This document shows positions 48,076-58,901 of a stretch of 64,000 nt of DNA, in pieces. How positions within the stretch are numbered: the stretch's first letter is position 1; each line of letters starts with the position of its first letter. Location of the stretch: NCBI RefSeq assembly GCF_038561935.1, contig NZ_CP102770.1:5270001-5334000 (forward strand), given 5' to 3'. The DNA comes from Myxococcus stipitatus (GTDB lineage Bacteria; Myxococcota; Myxococcia; Myxococcales; Myxococcaceae). A program made the translations under genes and the position numbers. Under the pieces are notes generated by a model. It was not told the DNA's origin. It saw nothing but the letters and a program-made list of their open reading frames with translations, and searched no databases.

Positions 48076-49605
48076 TCAAACGGGGTAGACGCCGTGCTTC
48101 TTTTCGGCGCGGGGCTTCTGGCGCTCGGCGTACAGGCCATAGCGCTGGGTCAGCTCGTGCCGCAGCCGGTCTCCCGGGACGATGTCATCGATGACCAGCT
48201 CACTGGCCAGCTTGTAGATGTCCACGTCCGCCTTGTACTCGTCCCGCAGCTTCTGGACGTAGGCGGGGCGGTCGGCCTCGGGCAGCTCTTGAATCTTGTT
48301 GTAGTAGACGGCGTTGACGGCCGCCTCCGGGCCCATGACGGCGATCATCGCGCCGGGCAGCGCCAGGGTGGCCTCCGGAGCGAAGCCCGGGCCGCTCATG
48401 GCGTAGAGGCCCGCGCCGTAGGCCTTGCGCACGACGACGCAGATGCGCGGCACGCTGGCCTCGGACACGGCGGAGATCATCTTCGCGCCGGAGCGGATGA
48501 TGCCCGCGCGCTCCACCTTGGTGCCGATCATGAAGCCCGGCACGTCGGCCAGGTAGAGCAGCGGGATGTTGAAGGCGTCGCACAGCCAGATGAAGCGCGC
48601 GGCCTTGTCGGCGCTGTCCACGAAGAGCACGCCGCCCTTGTACTTGGGCTGGTTGGCGACGATGCCCACCGGGCGGCCGTCGATGCGGGCCAGGCCCGTG
48701 ATGAGCTCCTGCGCGAAGAGCTTCTTCACCTCGAACCAGCTCCCCTCGTCGATGAGCTCGCTGATGAGCGCGTGCATGTCGAAGGGCTTGTTCTGGTCGA
48801 CCGGGACGATCTCCTCCACCTTCTTCCCGCTGGCCTTGGGCGCCTTGGGCTCGTCGCGGGGAGGCAGCTGGCTGCAGTTCTCCGGGAAGAAGGCCAGGTA
48901 CTTCTTCGCCGCGGCGATAGCCTCCTGCTCCGTCTTCACCAGCACGTCGCCACAGCCGGAGATGGAGCAGTGCATCTTCGCGCCGCCCATCTCCTCGAGC
49001 GTCACCTTCTCGCCGATGACCATCTCCGCCATGCGCGGGCTGCCCAGGTACATGGAGGCATTGCCATCCACCATGATGACCAGGTCACAGAAGGCCGGGA
49101 TGTACGCGCCACCCGCCGCCGAGGGCCCGAAGAGCAGGCACACCTGGGGCACGTCCCCGGACATGTGCACCTCGTTGTAGAAGATGCGGCCGGCGCCGCG
49201 GCGGCCGGGGAACATCTCCACCTGGTCCGTGATGCGGGCACCCGCGGAGTCCACCAGGTAGAGCAACGGGCAGCGCAGCGAGCGGGCGGTCTCCTGGATG
49301 CGGAGGATCTTCTCCACCGTGCGGGCCCCCCAGCTGCCGGCCTTCACCGTGGAGTCGTTGGCCATGATGGCCACGGTGCGGCCCGCAACCTTGCCCAGGC
49401 CGATGACGACGCCATCCGAGGGCAGCTCCGGGTCCAGGTTGTTGGCGAGCTTCGCGTCCTCGACGAACGAACCCTCGTCGACGAGCAAGCGGATGCGCTC
49501 GCGCGCGAACAGCTTGCCGGCCTCCTGGTTCTTCGCGTGGTACTTCTGCGCGCCACCCTTCTCCACCTGGGCGATCTTCTCCAGCAGCTTCGAGTCTTGG
49601 GACAT
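48076..49605 (-). CDS. Acyl-CoA carboxylase, carboxyltransferase (beta) subunit
   Basis: The 509-residue protein belongs to the PccB/MccB crotonase-fold family that moves CO2 from biotin to acyl-CoA. N-terminal motifs include RERIRLLVDEGSF, YLVDSAGARI and FPGRRGAGRIFYNEVHMSG. C-terminal ones include YLADVPGFMIGTK and GAGLYAMSGPGF. The FPxRxxxGRIFYN segment recalls methylcrotonyl-CoA carboxylase (LiuB) more than PccB, but specificity is not certain. No biotin-carrying subunit lies in the window. The ATG at 49603-49605 gives the standard MSQDSKLLEKI start; an upstream in-frame extension is not family-like. Confidence 0.88.
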   Translation of the reverse strand: MSQDSKLLEKIAQVEKGGAQKYHAKNQEAGKLFARERIRLLVDEGSFVEDAKLANNLDPELPSDGVVIGLGKVAGRTVAIMANDSTVKAGSWGARTVEKILRIQETARSLRCPLLYLVDSAGARITDQVEMFPGRRGAGRIFYNEVHMSGDVPQVCLLFGPSAAGGAYIPAFCDLVIMVDGNASMYLGSPRMAEMVIGEKVTLEEMGGAKMHCSISGCGDVLVKTEQEAIAAAKKYLAFFPENCSQLPPRDEPKAPKASGKKVEEIVPVDQNKPFDMHALISELIDEGSWFEVKKLFAQELITGLARIDGRPVGIVANQPKYKGGVLFVDSADKAARFIWLCDAFNIPLLYLADVPGFMIGTKVERAGIIRSGAKMISAVSEASVPRICVVVRKAYGAGLYAMSGPGFAPEATLALPGAMIAVMGPEAAVNAVYYNKIQELPEADRPAYVQKLRDEYKADVDIYKLASELVIDDIVPGDRLRHELTQRYGLYAERQKPRAEKKHGVYPV

Positions 49606-49811
49606 GGCCCGGGCGACATAGCAGAAAGGCTCCCAACTGGCTGCTCTCTCACCAAGGGCTCGACGCACCCTGTCGACCAGGCCATGACGCACTGAGCGAA
49701 CCCCTGGGTCCGGGGGATGCCGGCACGGGCTCACCTGCCTACCTTCAACCCTCGAGGGAGACGCTCCGCGACGCGGCGCGTCCCCGGGCAGCACCGGCTC
49801 TGGAGGGATGC

Positions 49812-50171
49812 ATGTTCGCGAAGAAAAAGGCGATGTGGACGGCGAAGGGTTTGGCCAAGAGCGAGCTGTACCGGAAGTGGATGGCCCACAAGCTCCTCAA
49901 CGAGCTTCCGCGCGTGGCCCGGGAGCGGTGGGACGAATTCGACCCGGATGATGCGCTGCGCCACGTGGGGCTGACGACCTACAAGCCGGGCCGCAGCGGC
50001 GCGGGCGGGCTGGGCCTGTTCCTCCTGGGCGCGGTGGCGGGCGGCGTCGTCGCGCTGCTGCTCACGCCGAAGACGGGCGATGACTTCCGCACCACCGTCA
50101 AGGACAAGGCCATGGGCTACATGAACAAGCAGAACATCGGCCTGGCACAGGAGAAGAGCGCCAGCGCCTGA
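49812..50171 (+). CDS. YtxH-like small membrane protein
   Basis: The 119-residue protein has a charged N-terminal half, one membrane segment (LGLFLLGAVAGGVVALLLTP, about 66-85) and a short tail with the YtxH-type TPKTGDDFRTTVKDKA. The family is linked to stress or envelope functions but has no proven activity. GGAGG (49802-49806) precedes the ATG. It is divergent from the carboxyltransferase gene across 206 bases and convergent with the hydratase gene. Confidence 0.78.
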   Translation: MFAKKKAMWTAKGLAKSELYRKWMAHKLLNELPRVARERWDEFDPDDALRHVGLTTYKPGRSGAGGLGLFLLGAVAGGVVALLLTPKTGDDFRTTVKDKAMGYMNKQNIGLAQEKSASA

Positions 50172-50235
50172 GGTGGGCTCCGTCAGGACCTCGAGGGCGG
50201 AGGCCGGGTCGTCGCGGCCGCCGCCCTTCGTGTCT

Positions 50236-53160
<2,925 letters not shown>

Positions 53161-53165
53161 TCAGC

Positions 53166-53189
53166 ACTCTCCGTATGATTACGGAGAGT
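53166..53189. terminator. Perfect 10-bp hairpin between convergent genes
   Basis: ACTCTCCGTA and TACGGAGAGT pair around a TGAT loop, 87 bases past the Tim44/TerB gene stop and 22 bases past the chemoreceptor stop on the other strand. There is no long T-run, but position and stem length suit a bidirectional terminator. Confidence 0.55.
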
Positions 53190-53211
53190 GAAATCCAGCC
53201 CACTCCAGCAC

Positions 53212-54723
53212 TCAGGGGGAGGAAGGCTTCTCTGTCTGGTAGGTCTGGATGACGCCCTGCACGCGGTCCGTGACGGACTGGAGGGCCCAGGTGGCGGCCG
53301 TCGCCGCGTCCAGGCGCGCCAGGGTCTCCGCCATCATCGTGGAGAGGTCGTTCACCGCCCCGAAGAGCTGCGAGACACCCGCGGCCTGCTGCCCCACCGC
53401 GGCGGAGATGCGGCGAACGCTGTCGGTGCTGTTGTCCATCATCGACGAGAGGCCCTGCAGGCTCTCTCCCGATGCGCGCACCACTTCCAGGTCCTGCGCC
53501 ATCCGGTCGGAGCCCTTGCGGCTCAGGTCCACCACGGTGTTGATGGACTTGAGGGTGTCATCGAGGATGACGCGCACCTCCTTCGTGGCCTCCTGTGACT
53601 GACGCGCGAGGCGACGCATCTCCGTCGCGACCACCGCGAAGCCTCGGCCCTTCTCTCCCGAGCGCGCGGCCTCGATGGCGGCGTTGATGGCCACCATGTT
53701 GGACTGGTCCGCCAGGTCCTTCACGGTGGAGGCGACGGCGGTGAGCTGACGGGCCCGCGCCCCCAGTCCCTCGAGCTGGCTCGACAACAGGGCGGCCTGC
53801 TCGCGGATGCCCTCCAACCCCCGCATGCTCTTGCCGATCATCGCCTGCGCGGAGGCGCCGGCATCCCCCGCCTGCGTCGTGGACTCGAGGATGACCTCCG
53901 CCTGTCGCGCGGCCACCTCGGACGTGCGCTGGATCTCCGTCGCCGTCACCTGCGTCTCCGTCAGGGCCTGCGACTGGCGCGACAGCATGCGCCGCTGCTC
54001 CTCGGTCGACGCGCTCAACGCCCGCATCGCGTCCGTCAGGTGACGGGTGGAGTCCACGAGCGGCTCCACCACTCGCGCCTGCACCTCGCCCTGCACCAGC
54101 TCCAGCCGCGCCTGGCGAGACGCCAGGTCCCTCAAGTCCCGCAGGCCGCTGCGGCACGTGAGGATGAGGAAGATGAGCTCGAACACCACCCACCCCGCAT
54201 GCTCCAGCGGGCGCAGCATGCTCACCAGGCTCGTGCCGAAGATGGACTCGGGCCAGAAGAGGCCGCGAGCCACATGGTCCACCACGACGACACCGGCGTA
54301 GATGAACAGCACCCGGATGTCCCGGTAGACCGCCAGGAAGGCCAGCGAACCGAAGACGTGGAAGTGTGTCTCGATGCGGCCATCCGTGAGGTGAATGAGC
54401 AGCGCCGACGTTAGCGCCTGCGCCACGGCGATGGAGAAGCGGGTGGAGGTGCTCCCCGGCCGCAGCAGGCTCAGCGTCACGGGAAGGCTCGCGACCACGA
54501 GGCCCAGCACTCCCGCGGCCCACACGTGGGGATGCACCTGGCTGGAAGTACCCTCCCAGGTCCGAGGCGACAAAACGAGCGCGATGACCAGCCCGCCCAG
54601 CCACTGAAGCCCCATCAGCACCGCGAACATCCGGTCCGTCCGGCGGCTGAGGGCGTTTTGATGCTCGTCGAAGATGTCTCGCGAGCGTCGCGCGAGAGCC
54701 TCCGCGTCGACCGTGTGCGTCAT
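53212..54723 (-). CDS. Methyl-accepting chemotaxis-type receptor with multi-pass membrane N-terminus
   Basis: The 503-residue protein has about six hydrophobic segments in its first 200 residues (LQWLGGLVIALVL, AAGVLGLVVASLPVTL, ALTSALLIHL, VLFIYAGVVVVDHV, VVFELIFLILTC) and no large periplasmic sensor domain. The rest is coiled coil with the conserved signalling tip (AINAAIEAARSGEKGRGFAVVA, EMRRLARQSQEATKEV), which docks CheA/CheW. The ATG at 54721-54723 (MTHTVDAEAL) is preferred over an in-frame start 39 bases upstream. No che genes are adjacent. The signal is probably sensed in the membrane. Confidence 0.9.
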   Translation of the reverse strand: MTHTVDAEALARRSRDIFDEHQNALSRRTDRMFAVLMGLQWLGGLVIALVLSPRTWEGTSSQVHPHVWAAGVLGLVVASLPVTLSLLRPGSTSTRFSIAVAQALTSALLIHLTDGRIETHFHVFGSLAFLAVYRDIRVLFIYAGVVVVDHVARGLFWPESIFGTSLVSMLRPLEHAGWVVFELIFLILTCRSGLRDLRDLASRQARLELVQGEVQARVVEPLVDSTRHLTDAMRALSASTEEQRRMLSRQSQALTETQVTATEIQRTSEVAARQAEVILESTTQAGDAGASAQAMIGKSMRGLEGIREQAALLSSQLEGLGARARQLTAVASTVKDLADQSNMVAINAAIEAARSGEKGRGFAVVATEMRRLARQSQEATKEVRVILDDTLKSINTVVDLSRKGSDRMAQDLEVVRASGESLQGLSSMMDNSTDSVRRISAAVGQQAAGVSQLFGAVNDLSTMMAETLARLDAATAATWALQSVTDRVQGVIQTYQTEKPSSP

Positions 54724-54891
54724 GAAGCCACTTCCCGGGTGCGAATGCAGGGTCGTTTCCAACCCAGGCTACCAGCCGCATCGCATCTCGGGAACCACTG
54801 TCGGAAACTTACGAAGTCACCACCCCATCTCCATGAACCCAGCCAATCAGGCTCGCTCATGGAGGAGGCAGACGGGCACGAGGCCCGGTGC

Positions 54892-55866
54892 TCAGGTCTG
54901 CGCGCGCCGGGAGGCCTTCTTCTCCCGCTCTCCGAGCGCGGCCTGGAGGTACTTGCCCGCCAGCTTGCGGCCGATGAGCTCCTGGGCGATTTCGCCCGCC
55001 TCGACCAGCCGGTCCAGGTGGATGCCCGTGTCCACGCCCATGCCGTGGAACATGAAGACGGCATCCTCGGTGGCCAGGTTGCCCGCGGCCCCGGGGGCAT
55101 AGGGACACCCGCCGAGCCCGCCGATGCTCGCGTCGAACGTCGTCACGCCGGCCGACAAGCCCACGAGCGAGTTGGCCAGCGCGGTTCCCCGCGTGTCATG
55201 CAGGTGCAGCGCGAGCTTCTCCACCGGGATGTGCTGGAGCAGCGCGCCGAGGATCTCCTCCGTCTGCCGGGGAGTGCCCACGCCGATCGTATCGCCCAGG
55301 CTGAGCTGGTAGATGCCCGCGTCCACCAGGTAGCGGCAGATGTCCACCACGCGCTCCACGGGGACGTGGCCCTCGTAGGGGCAGCCCCAGACGGTGGACA
55401 GGTAGCCCCGCACGCGCATCCCGGCCTGGAGCGCGGCGGCGGTGACTTCGCGCGCGCTCGCCATGGCCTCGGCGATGGTCTTGTTGATGTTCTTCTTGGA
55501 GTGGGCCTCCGAGGCGGAGATGAAGACCGCGGCCTCCTCGAGGCCCGCGTCCTTCGCGCGCTCGAGGCCCTTGAGGTTGGGCACCAGCGCGGAGAACACG
55601 ACGCCCTCGCGCCGCCCCACCAGCTTCAACAGCTCCTCCGCGTCCGCCAGCTGGGGAATCCACTTGGGCGAGACGAACGAGGTGACTTCGATGCGCTTCT
55701 CGCCCGCGTTCACCAGCGCGTCGATGAGTCGCGCCTTGTCTCGCGTGGGCAGCGTGCGCAGCTCGTTCTGCAAGCCATCGCGAGGCCCCACTTCGTACAC
55801 TTCGACCTGCTTCGGTAGCTGGCCTAGCAGGGTACCGCGCGCTCGTGAATGTGGGGTCTCAGCCAT
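54892..55866 (-). CDS. Hydroxymethylglutaryl-CoA lyase
   Basis: The 324-residue TIM-barrel enzyme splits HMG-CoA into acetyl-CoA and acetoacetate, the last step of leucine breakdown (bacterial names mvaB or liuE). EVGPRDGLQNE carries the metal/catalytic Arg-Asp; HLHDTRG carries metal-binding His; GLGGCPYAPGAAGN is the signature with the catalytic Cys. It starts at ATG 55864-55866 and overlaps the upstream methyltransferase gene by 8 bases. It complements liuC and the carboxyltransferase in the same 10 kb. Confidence 0.93.
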   Translation of the reverse strand: MAETPHSRARGTLLGQLPKQVEVYEVGPRDGLQNELRTLPTRDKARLIDALVNAGEKRIEVTSFVSPKWIPQLADAEELLKLVGRREGVVFSALVPNLKGLERAKDAGLEEAAVFISASEAHSKKNINKTIAEAMASAREVTAAALQAGMRVRGYLSTVWGCPYEGHVPVERVVDICRYLVDAGIYQLSLGDTIGVGTPRQTEEILGALLQHIPVEKLALHLHDTRGTALANSLVGLSAGVTTFDASIGGLGGCPYAPGAAGNLATEDAVFMFHGMGVDTGIHLDRLVEAGEIAQELIGRKLAGKYLQAALGEREKKASRRAQT

Positions 55867-56593
55867 CTCGAAGCACCGCTCCAACAATCAGGTCGGCAGA
55901 CAACTGCGTCAGCGGCTCACCGTCGAGCCCGCCGTGTACCCAGGCGATTGAAAACCCGGTGCTTTCCAACAGCCCGGCAAGTTCCGCAAGGGGATAGTAG
56001 CGAATGGCGTAGCACGCAGACAGGACTCGGCCATCCTTCAGCGTCAACGTCCGCCGGCCCACGTCGCGTCCGGTGGACACGTCGAACTGGCTCTCCTCTT
56101 CGAGCACCGCGCCGTCGGGGAGCATCCGCTGGAAGGCGGCGCGCGGTGACGCGGCGAGCCGCTCGTGCGGCACCGTGTGGAACACCAGTCGCCCTCCCCG
56201 CTTCAGCGCCCGGGCCACCTCCCGGAGGATGGCCACATGCTCGTCGTCCGTGAAGGCGAACAGCGTGGAGTACCACGCATAGGCGCCGGACAGCGTCCCG
56301 TCCTGGAACGGCAGCGCGCGGAGATCTCCTCTGACGACGGGGAAGCCACGGCGCCGCATCGACAACGAGAGCGCGTCCTTCTCCAGGCCGATGATGCGCT
56401 GCGCCAGTGGCCCCGAGACATTGAGTCGCGAGGCATGCCGCCCATGGCCACAGCCCAGGTCCGCGATGAAGCCGGAGCCTGGAGCGTCGGCGAACGCGCG
56501 CGCGAGGTATTCCGCCTCTCGCGCCGTGACTGCCCCGGAGAGGAACGGCAACGTGCTGCGCAGGTACAGCTCGCCGAAGAAGTCCACGCGCAC
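55859..56593 (-). CDS. SAM-dependent class I methyltransferase, substrate unknown
   Basis: The 244-residue protein has motif I IADLGCGHGRHASRL, an acidic motif II at IIGLEKDALSL, and LKRGGRLVFHTVP at motif IV/V. It belongs to the broad Methyltransf_11/25 type; nothing points to a substrate. The start is a GTG at 56591-56593 with only a weak ribosome site; a second GTG two codons on is possible. The stop overlaps the HMG-CoA lyase start, so the pair is coupled. Confidence 0.85.
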   Translation of the reverse strand: MRVDFFGELYLRSTLPFLSGAVTAREAEYLARAFADAPGSGFIADLGCGHGRHASRLNVSGPLAQRIIGLEKDALSLSMRRRGFPVVRGDLRALPFQDGTLSGAYAWYSTLFAFTDDEHVAILREVARALKRGGRLVFHTVPHERLAASPRAAFQRMLPDGAVLEEESQFDVSTGRDVGRRTLTLKDGRVLSACYAIRYYPLAELAGLLESTGFSIAWVHGGLDGEPLTQLSADLIVGAVLRDG

Positions 56594-56688
56594 ACGCGGT
56601 GGCCGGAAAGTGCGGCACCGCCCTCCTCTCGGAGGGATGTAGCAACCGCGCCCGGGCGTCGCAATGAACCGGACGCGGGTCGACGACG

Positions 56689-57882
56689 TCAGCGCCGAGG
56701 CGTGAGCTTCGCGCGCAGTCTCCGAGAGGCCTCGTCGAGCACCGCGTCCGTCTTGCAGAACGCGAACCGGGCAAGCCCCTGTCCCAGATGCCGGTGCTCA
56801 GGACTGTAGAAGACACTCGGAGGAATGGCCGCCACCCCCACCTCCGAGACGAGGTGCCGGCAGAACGCCACGTCATCGGCGAAGCCGAAGCCGGCGATGT
56901 CCGCGAGGATGAAGTAGCTACCGTCCGGTAGGTAGGCTTTCAGGCCCGCCTCGCGCAGCCCCGCCATCAAGCGCTCACGTCGGGCGAGGTACGCCGCCGC
57001 CAGGTCCGTGAAGTAGGCATCCGGCAGTCGGAGCGCCGCCGCCATGGCCGCCTGGAGGGGGGACGCGGTGGCGAAGGTCACGAACTGGTGCGCGCGCTGG
57101 ATGGCATCCCGCAGTGCGGGCGGTGCGATGATCCACCCCACCTTCCAGCCCGTGAGGCTGAAGCTCTTGCCGCCGCTGCTCACCGTCACCGTGCGGTCCG
57201 CCAGCGTGGGCACCGTGGCTGGGCGCACGTGGCGCGCGGGCGCGAAGGTGATGTGCTCGTAGACCTCGTCCGACAGCACCTTCACGTCGTGCTCGGCGCA
57301 CAGCGCGCCAATCCGCTCCAGCTCGTCGCGGGTGAAGACCTTGCCCGTGGGGTTGTGGGGCGTGTTGAGGATGAGCAGACGCGTGCGGGGGCTGAACGCC
57401 GCGCGCAGTTCCTCCCAGTCGAACCACCACTGTGCATGCGCCGCATCGGGCGGACGCAGCGGAACCCAGCGCGGCGTGGCGCCGACGAAGGTGATGTTCG
57501 CGTCGTACGAGTCGTAGAAGGGCTCGAAGGCGATGACCTCGTCCCCGGGGTCCACCAGCCCGAGCAACACATCGAGGATGGCCTCGGTGGCGCCGCTGGT
57601 CACCGTCACCATGGTGTCCGGGTCCACCGTCTGACCGTAGAAGCGCGCGGCGTGCTCGGCGATGGCCACGCGCAAGTCCCGTGCGCCCGTGGTGAGGGCG
57701 TACTGGTTGACGCCCTCGCGGATGGCTCGCTGCGCGGCCTCCTTGACGGCATCGGGCCCGTCGAAGTCGGGGAACCCCTGCCCCAGGTTCACCGCGCCGT
57801 GCTTCTGCGCCAGCGCGCTGAACTCCGAGAAGACAGTGGTGCCAAACCGGGACACGCGCTGCGACAACACGGACCTGGACAT
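56689..57882 (-). CDS. PLP-dependent class I/II aminotransferase (methionine/kynurenine type)
   Basis: The 397-residue fold-type I enzyme has the PLP lysine in SSGGKSFSLTGWKVGW, the Asn-Pro pair LNTPHNPTGKVF and the phosphate-binding SGATEAI. The opening (SRFGTTVFSEFSALAQKHGAVNLGQGFPDF) is characteristic of the YbdL/kynurenine aminotransferase group, which uses methionine, phenylalanine, tyrosine or kynurenine. The ATG at 57880-57882 fits family length. It precedes the methyltransferase gene by 95 bases on the same strand and follows the PAP2 gene by 41 bases. Confidence 0.9.
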   Translation of the reverse strand: MSRSVLSQRVSRFGTTVFSEFSALAQKHGAVNLGQGFPDFDGPDAVKEAAQRAIREGVNQYALTTGARDLRVAIAEHAARFYGQTVDPDTMVTVTSGATEAILDVLLGLVDPGDEVIAFEPFYDSYDANITFVGATPRWVPLRPPDAAHAQWWFDWEELRAAFSPRTRLLILNTPHNPTGKVFTRDELERIGALCAEHDVKVLSDEVYEHITFAPARHVRPATVPTLADRTVTVSSGGKSFSLTGWKVGWIIAPPALRDAIQRAHQFVTFATASPLQAAMAAALRLPDAYFTDLAAAYLARRERLMAGLREAGLKAYLPDGSYFILADIAGFGFADDVAFCRHLVSEVGVAAIPPSVFYSPEHRHLGQGLARFAFCKTDAVLDEASRRLRAKLTPRR

Positions 57883-57923
57883 GGAGGCTCCCGAGGGGGC
57901 CGGCGTGGGTCGCCGGACCGGAC

Positions 57924-58901
57924 TCAGGGGCGCAAGATAGCGTCAGCGGGGACGGAACGCCCGGCCCTCTCGCTCTCGCGCTGCCGAGCCGCTCGCGTCA
58001 GCGCTGCGGACAGGCCCACCACCACCATCACCAGCGGCACCGCGCACAGCAGGTCCGTGGCGTAGTGGAAGCGCCCGGCCAGCGTCGCGATGATGAGGCC
58101 GATGCCCGGGAGCAACATCACCCAGAACAGCTTCCGCGAGAACCGCCACGCATAGAAGAGCACGACCAGCGTGGTGCCCGTGTGTCCCGACGGGAAGCAG
58201 TCCCGCGCGAACGGCGGGCGCCGCATCAGCGAGTCGAGCAGCGGCGTCAGCGTGCCCTGCAGCGGCCCGGAGAACGAGTCGATGAGGAAGTAGCGAGGCC
58301 CCACCGCCGGCACCAGCGAGTAGGCGGAGTAGTTCAGGATGAACAGCAGCCCCAGGCCCAGCAGGTACTCGTCGAACTCCGCCGCGGCGGAGGTCCGCCC
58401 CCGGTAGTACAGGCCGAAACCCAGCACCAATGGCCAGACGAAGTGGCCGTAGTAGCAGATCATCAGCACGTCGTTGAGCCACGGCGGAACGACGTGCGCG
58501 AGCACCACCGACGCCTGGAACCCGAAGATGCGCTGGTCCGCGGCCACGAGCTGCGCGTCGCGGAGGAAGGGATTGAGCGTGTCCACCACGGGCGTGAGCC
58601 AGCCGTGGGTGAGCACCGCCACCGGGAGCAGCCAGAAGTCCGCCGTGATGCGCAGCAACCGGTTCTGGGGGAAGTACGACTGGAGCGTCCGCAGGACCAG
58701 CGGGCCCACGGCCATGAAGGCGAAGAGACCCGCACAGGTGAGCGAGTCAGGGGCCCAGCGCCCCGGCCCCAGCAACACCAGGGCCGCGATGGAGCAGGCG
58801 GCCACGATGATGAGGTCCACCGCGTTCAGTCGAACCGGAGCCTCCCGGGCACTCTTCGCCGGGACGGAGCCACGCGGACTTTGAAAGGTCACGAGACTCA
58901 C
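57924..58901 (-). CDS. PAP2-superfamily membrane protein (PAP2_3 / inositolphosphotransferase-like)
   Basis: The 325-residue protein has about seven or eight membrane segments and the PAP2 motifs CFPSGHTGTT and GRFHYATDLL, with AVGPRYF between helices as in the AUR1-like PAP2_3 subgroup. Such enzymes remove phosphate from, or transfer a head group to, a lipid. The start is GTG at 58899-58901 in a GTGA overlap with the MMPL gene stop, so the two are coupled. A longer upstream reading is not membrane-like and is rejected. Next to serine palmitoyltransferase, a role on a sphingolipid is an attractive inference but unproven. Confidence 0.82.
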   Translation of the reverse strand: MSLVTFQSPRGSVPAKSAREAPVRLNAVDLIIVAACSIAALVLLGPGRWAPDSLTCAGLFAFMAVGPLVLRTLQSYFPQNRLLRITADFWLLPVAVLTHGWLTPVVDTLNPFLRDAQLVAADQRIFGFQASVVLAHVVPPWLNDVLMICYYGHFVWPLVLGFGLYYRGRTSAAAEFDEYLLGLGLLFILNYSAYSLVPAVGPRYFLIDSFSGPLQGTLTPLLDSLMRRPPFARDCFPSGHTGTTLVVLFYAWRFSRKLFWVMLLPGIGLIIATLAGRFHYATDLLCAVPLVMVVVGLSAALTRAARQRESERAGRSVPADAILRP

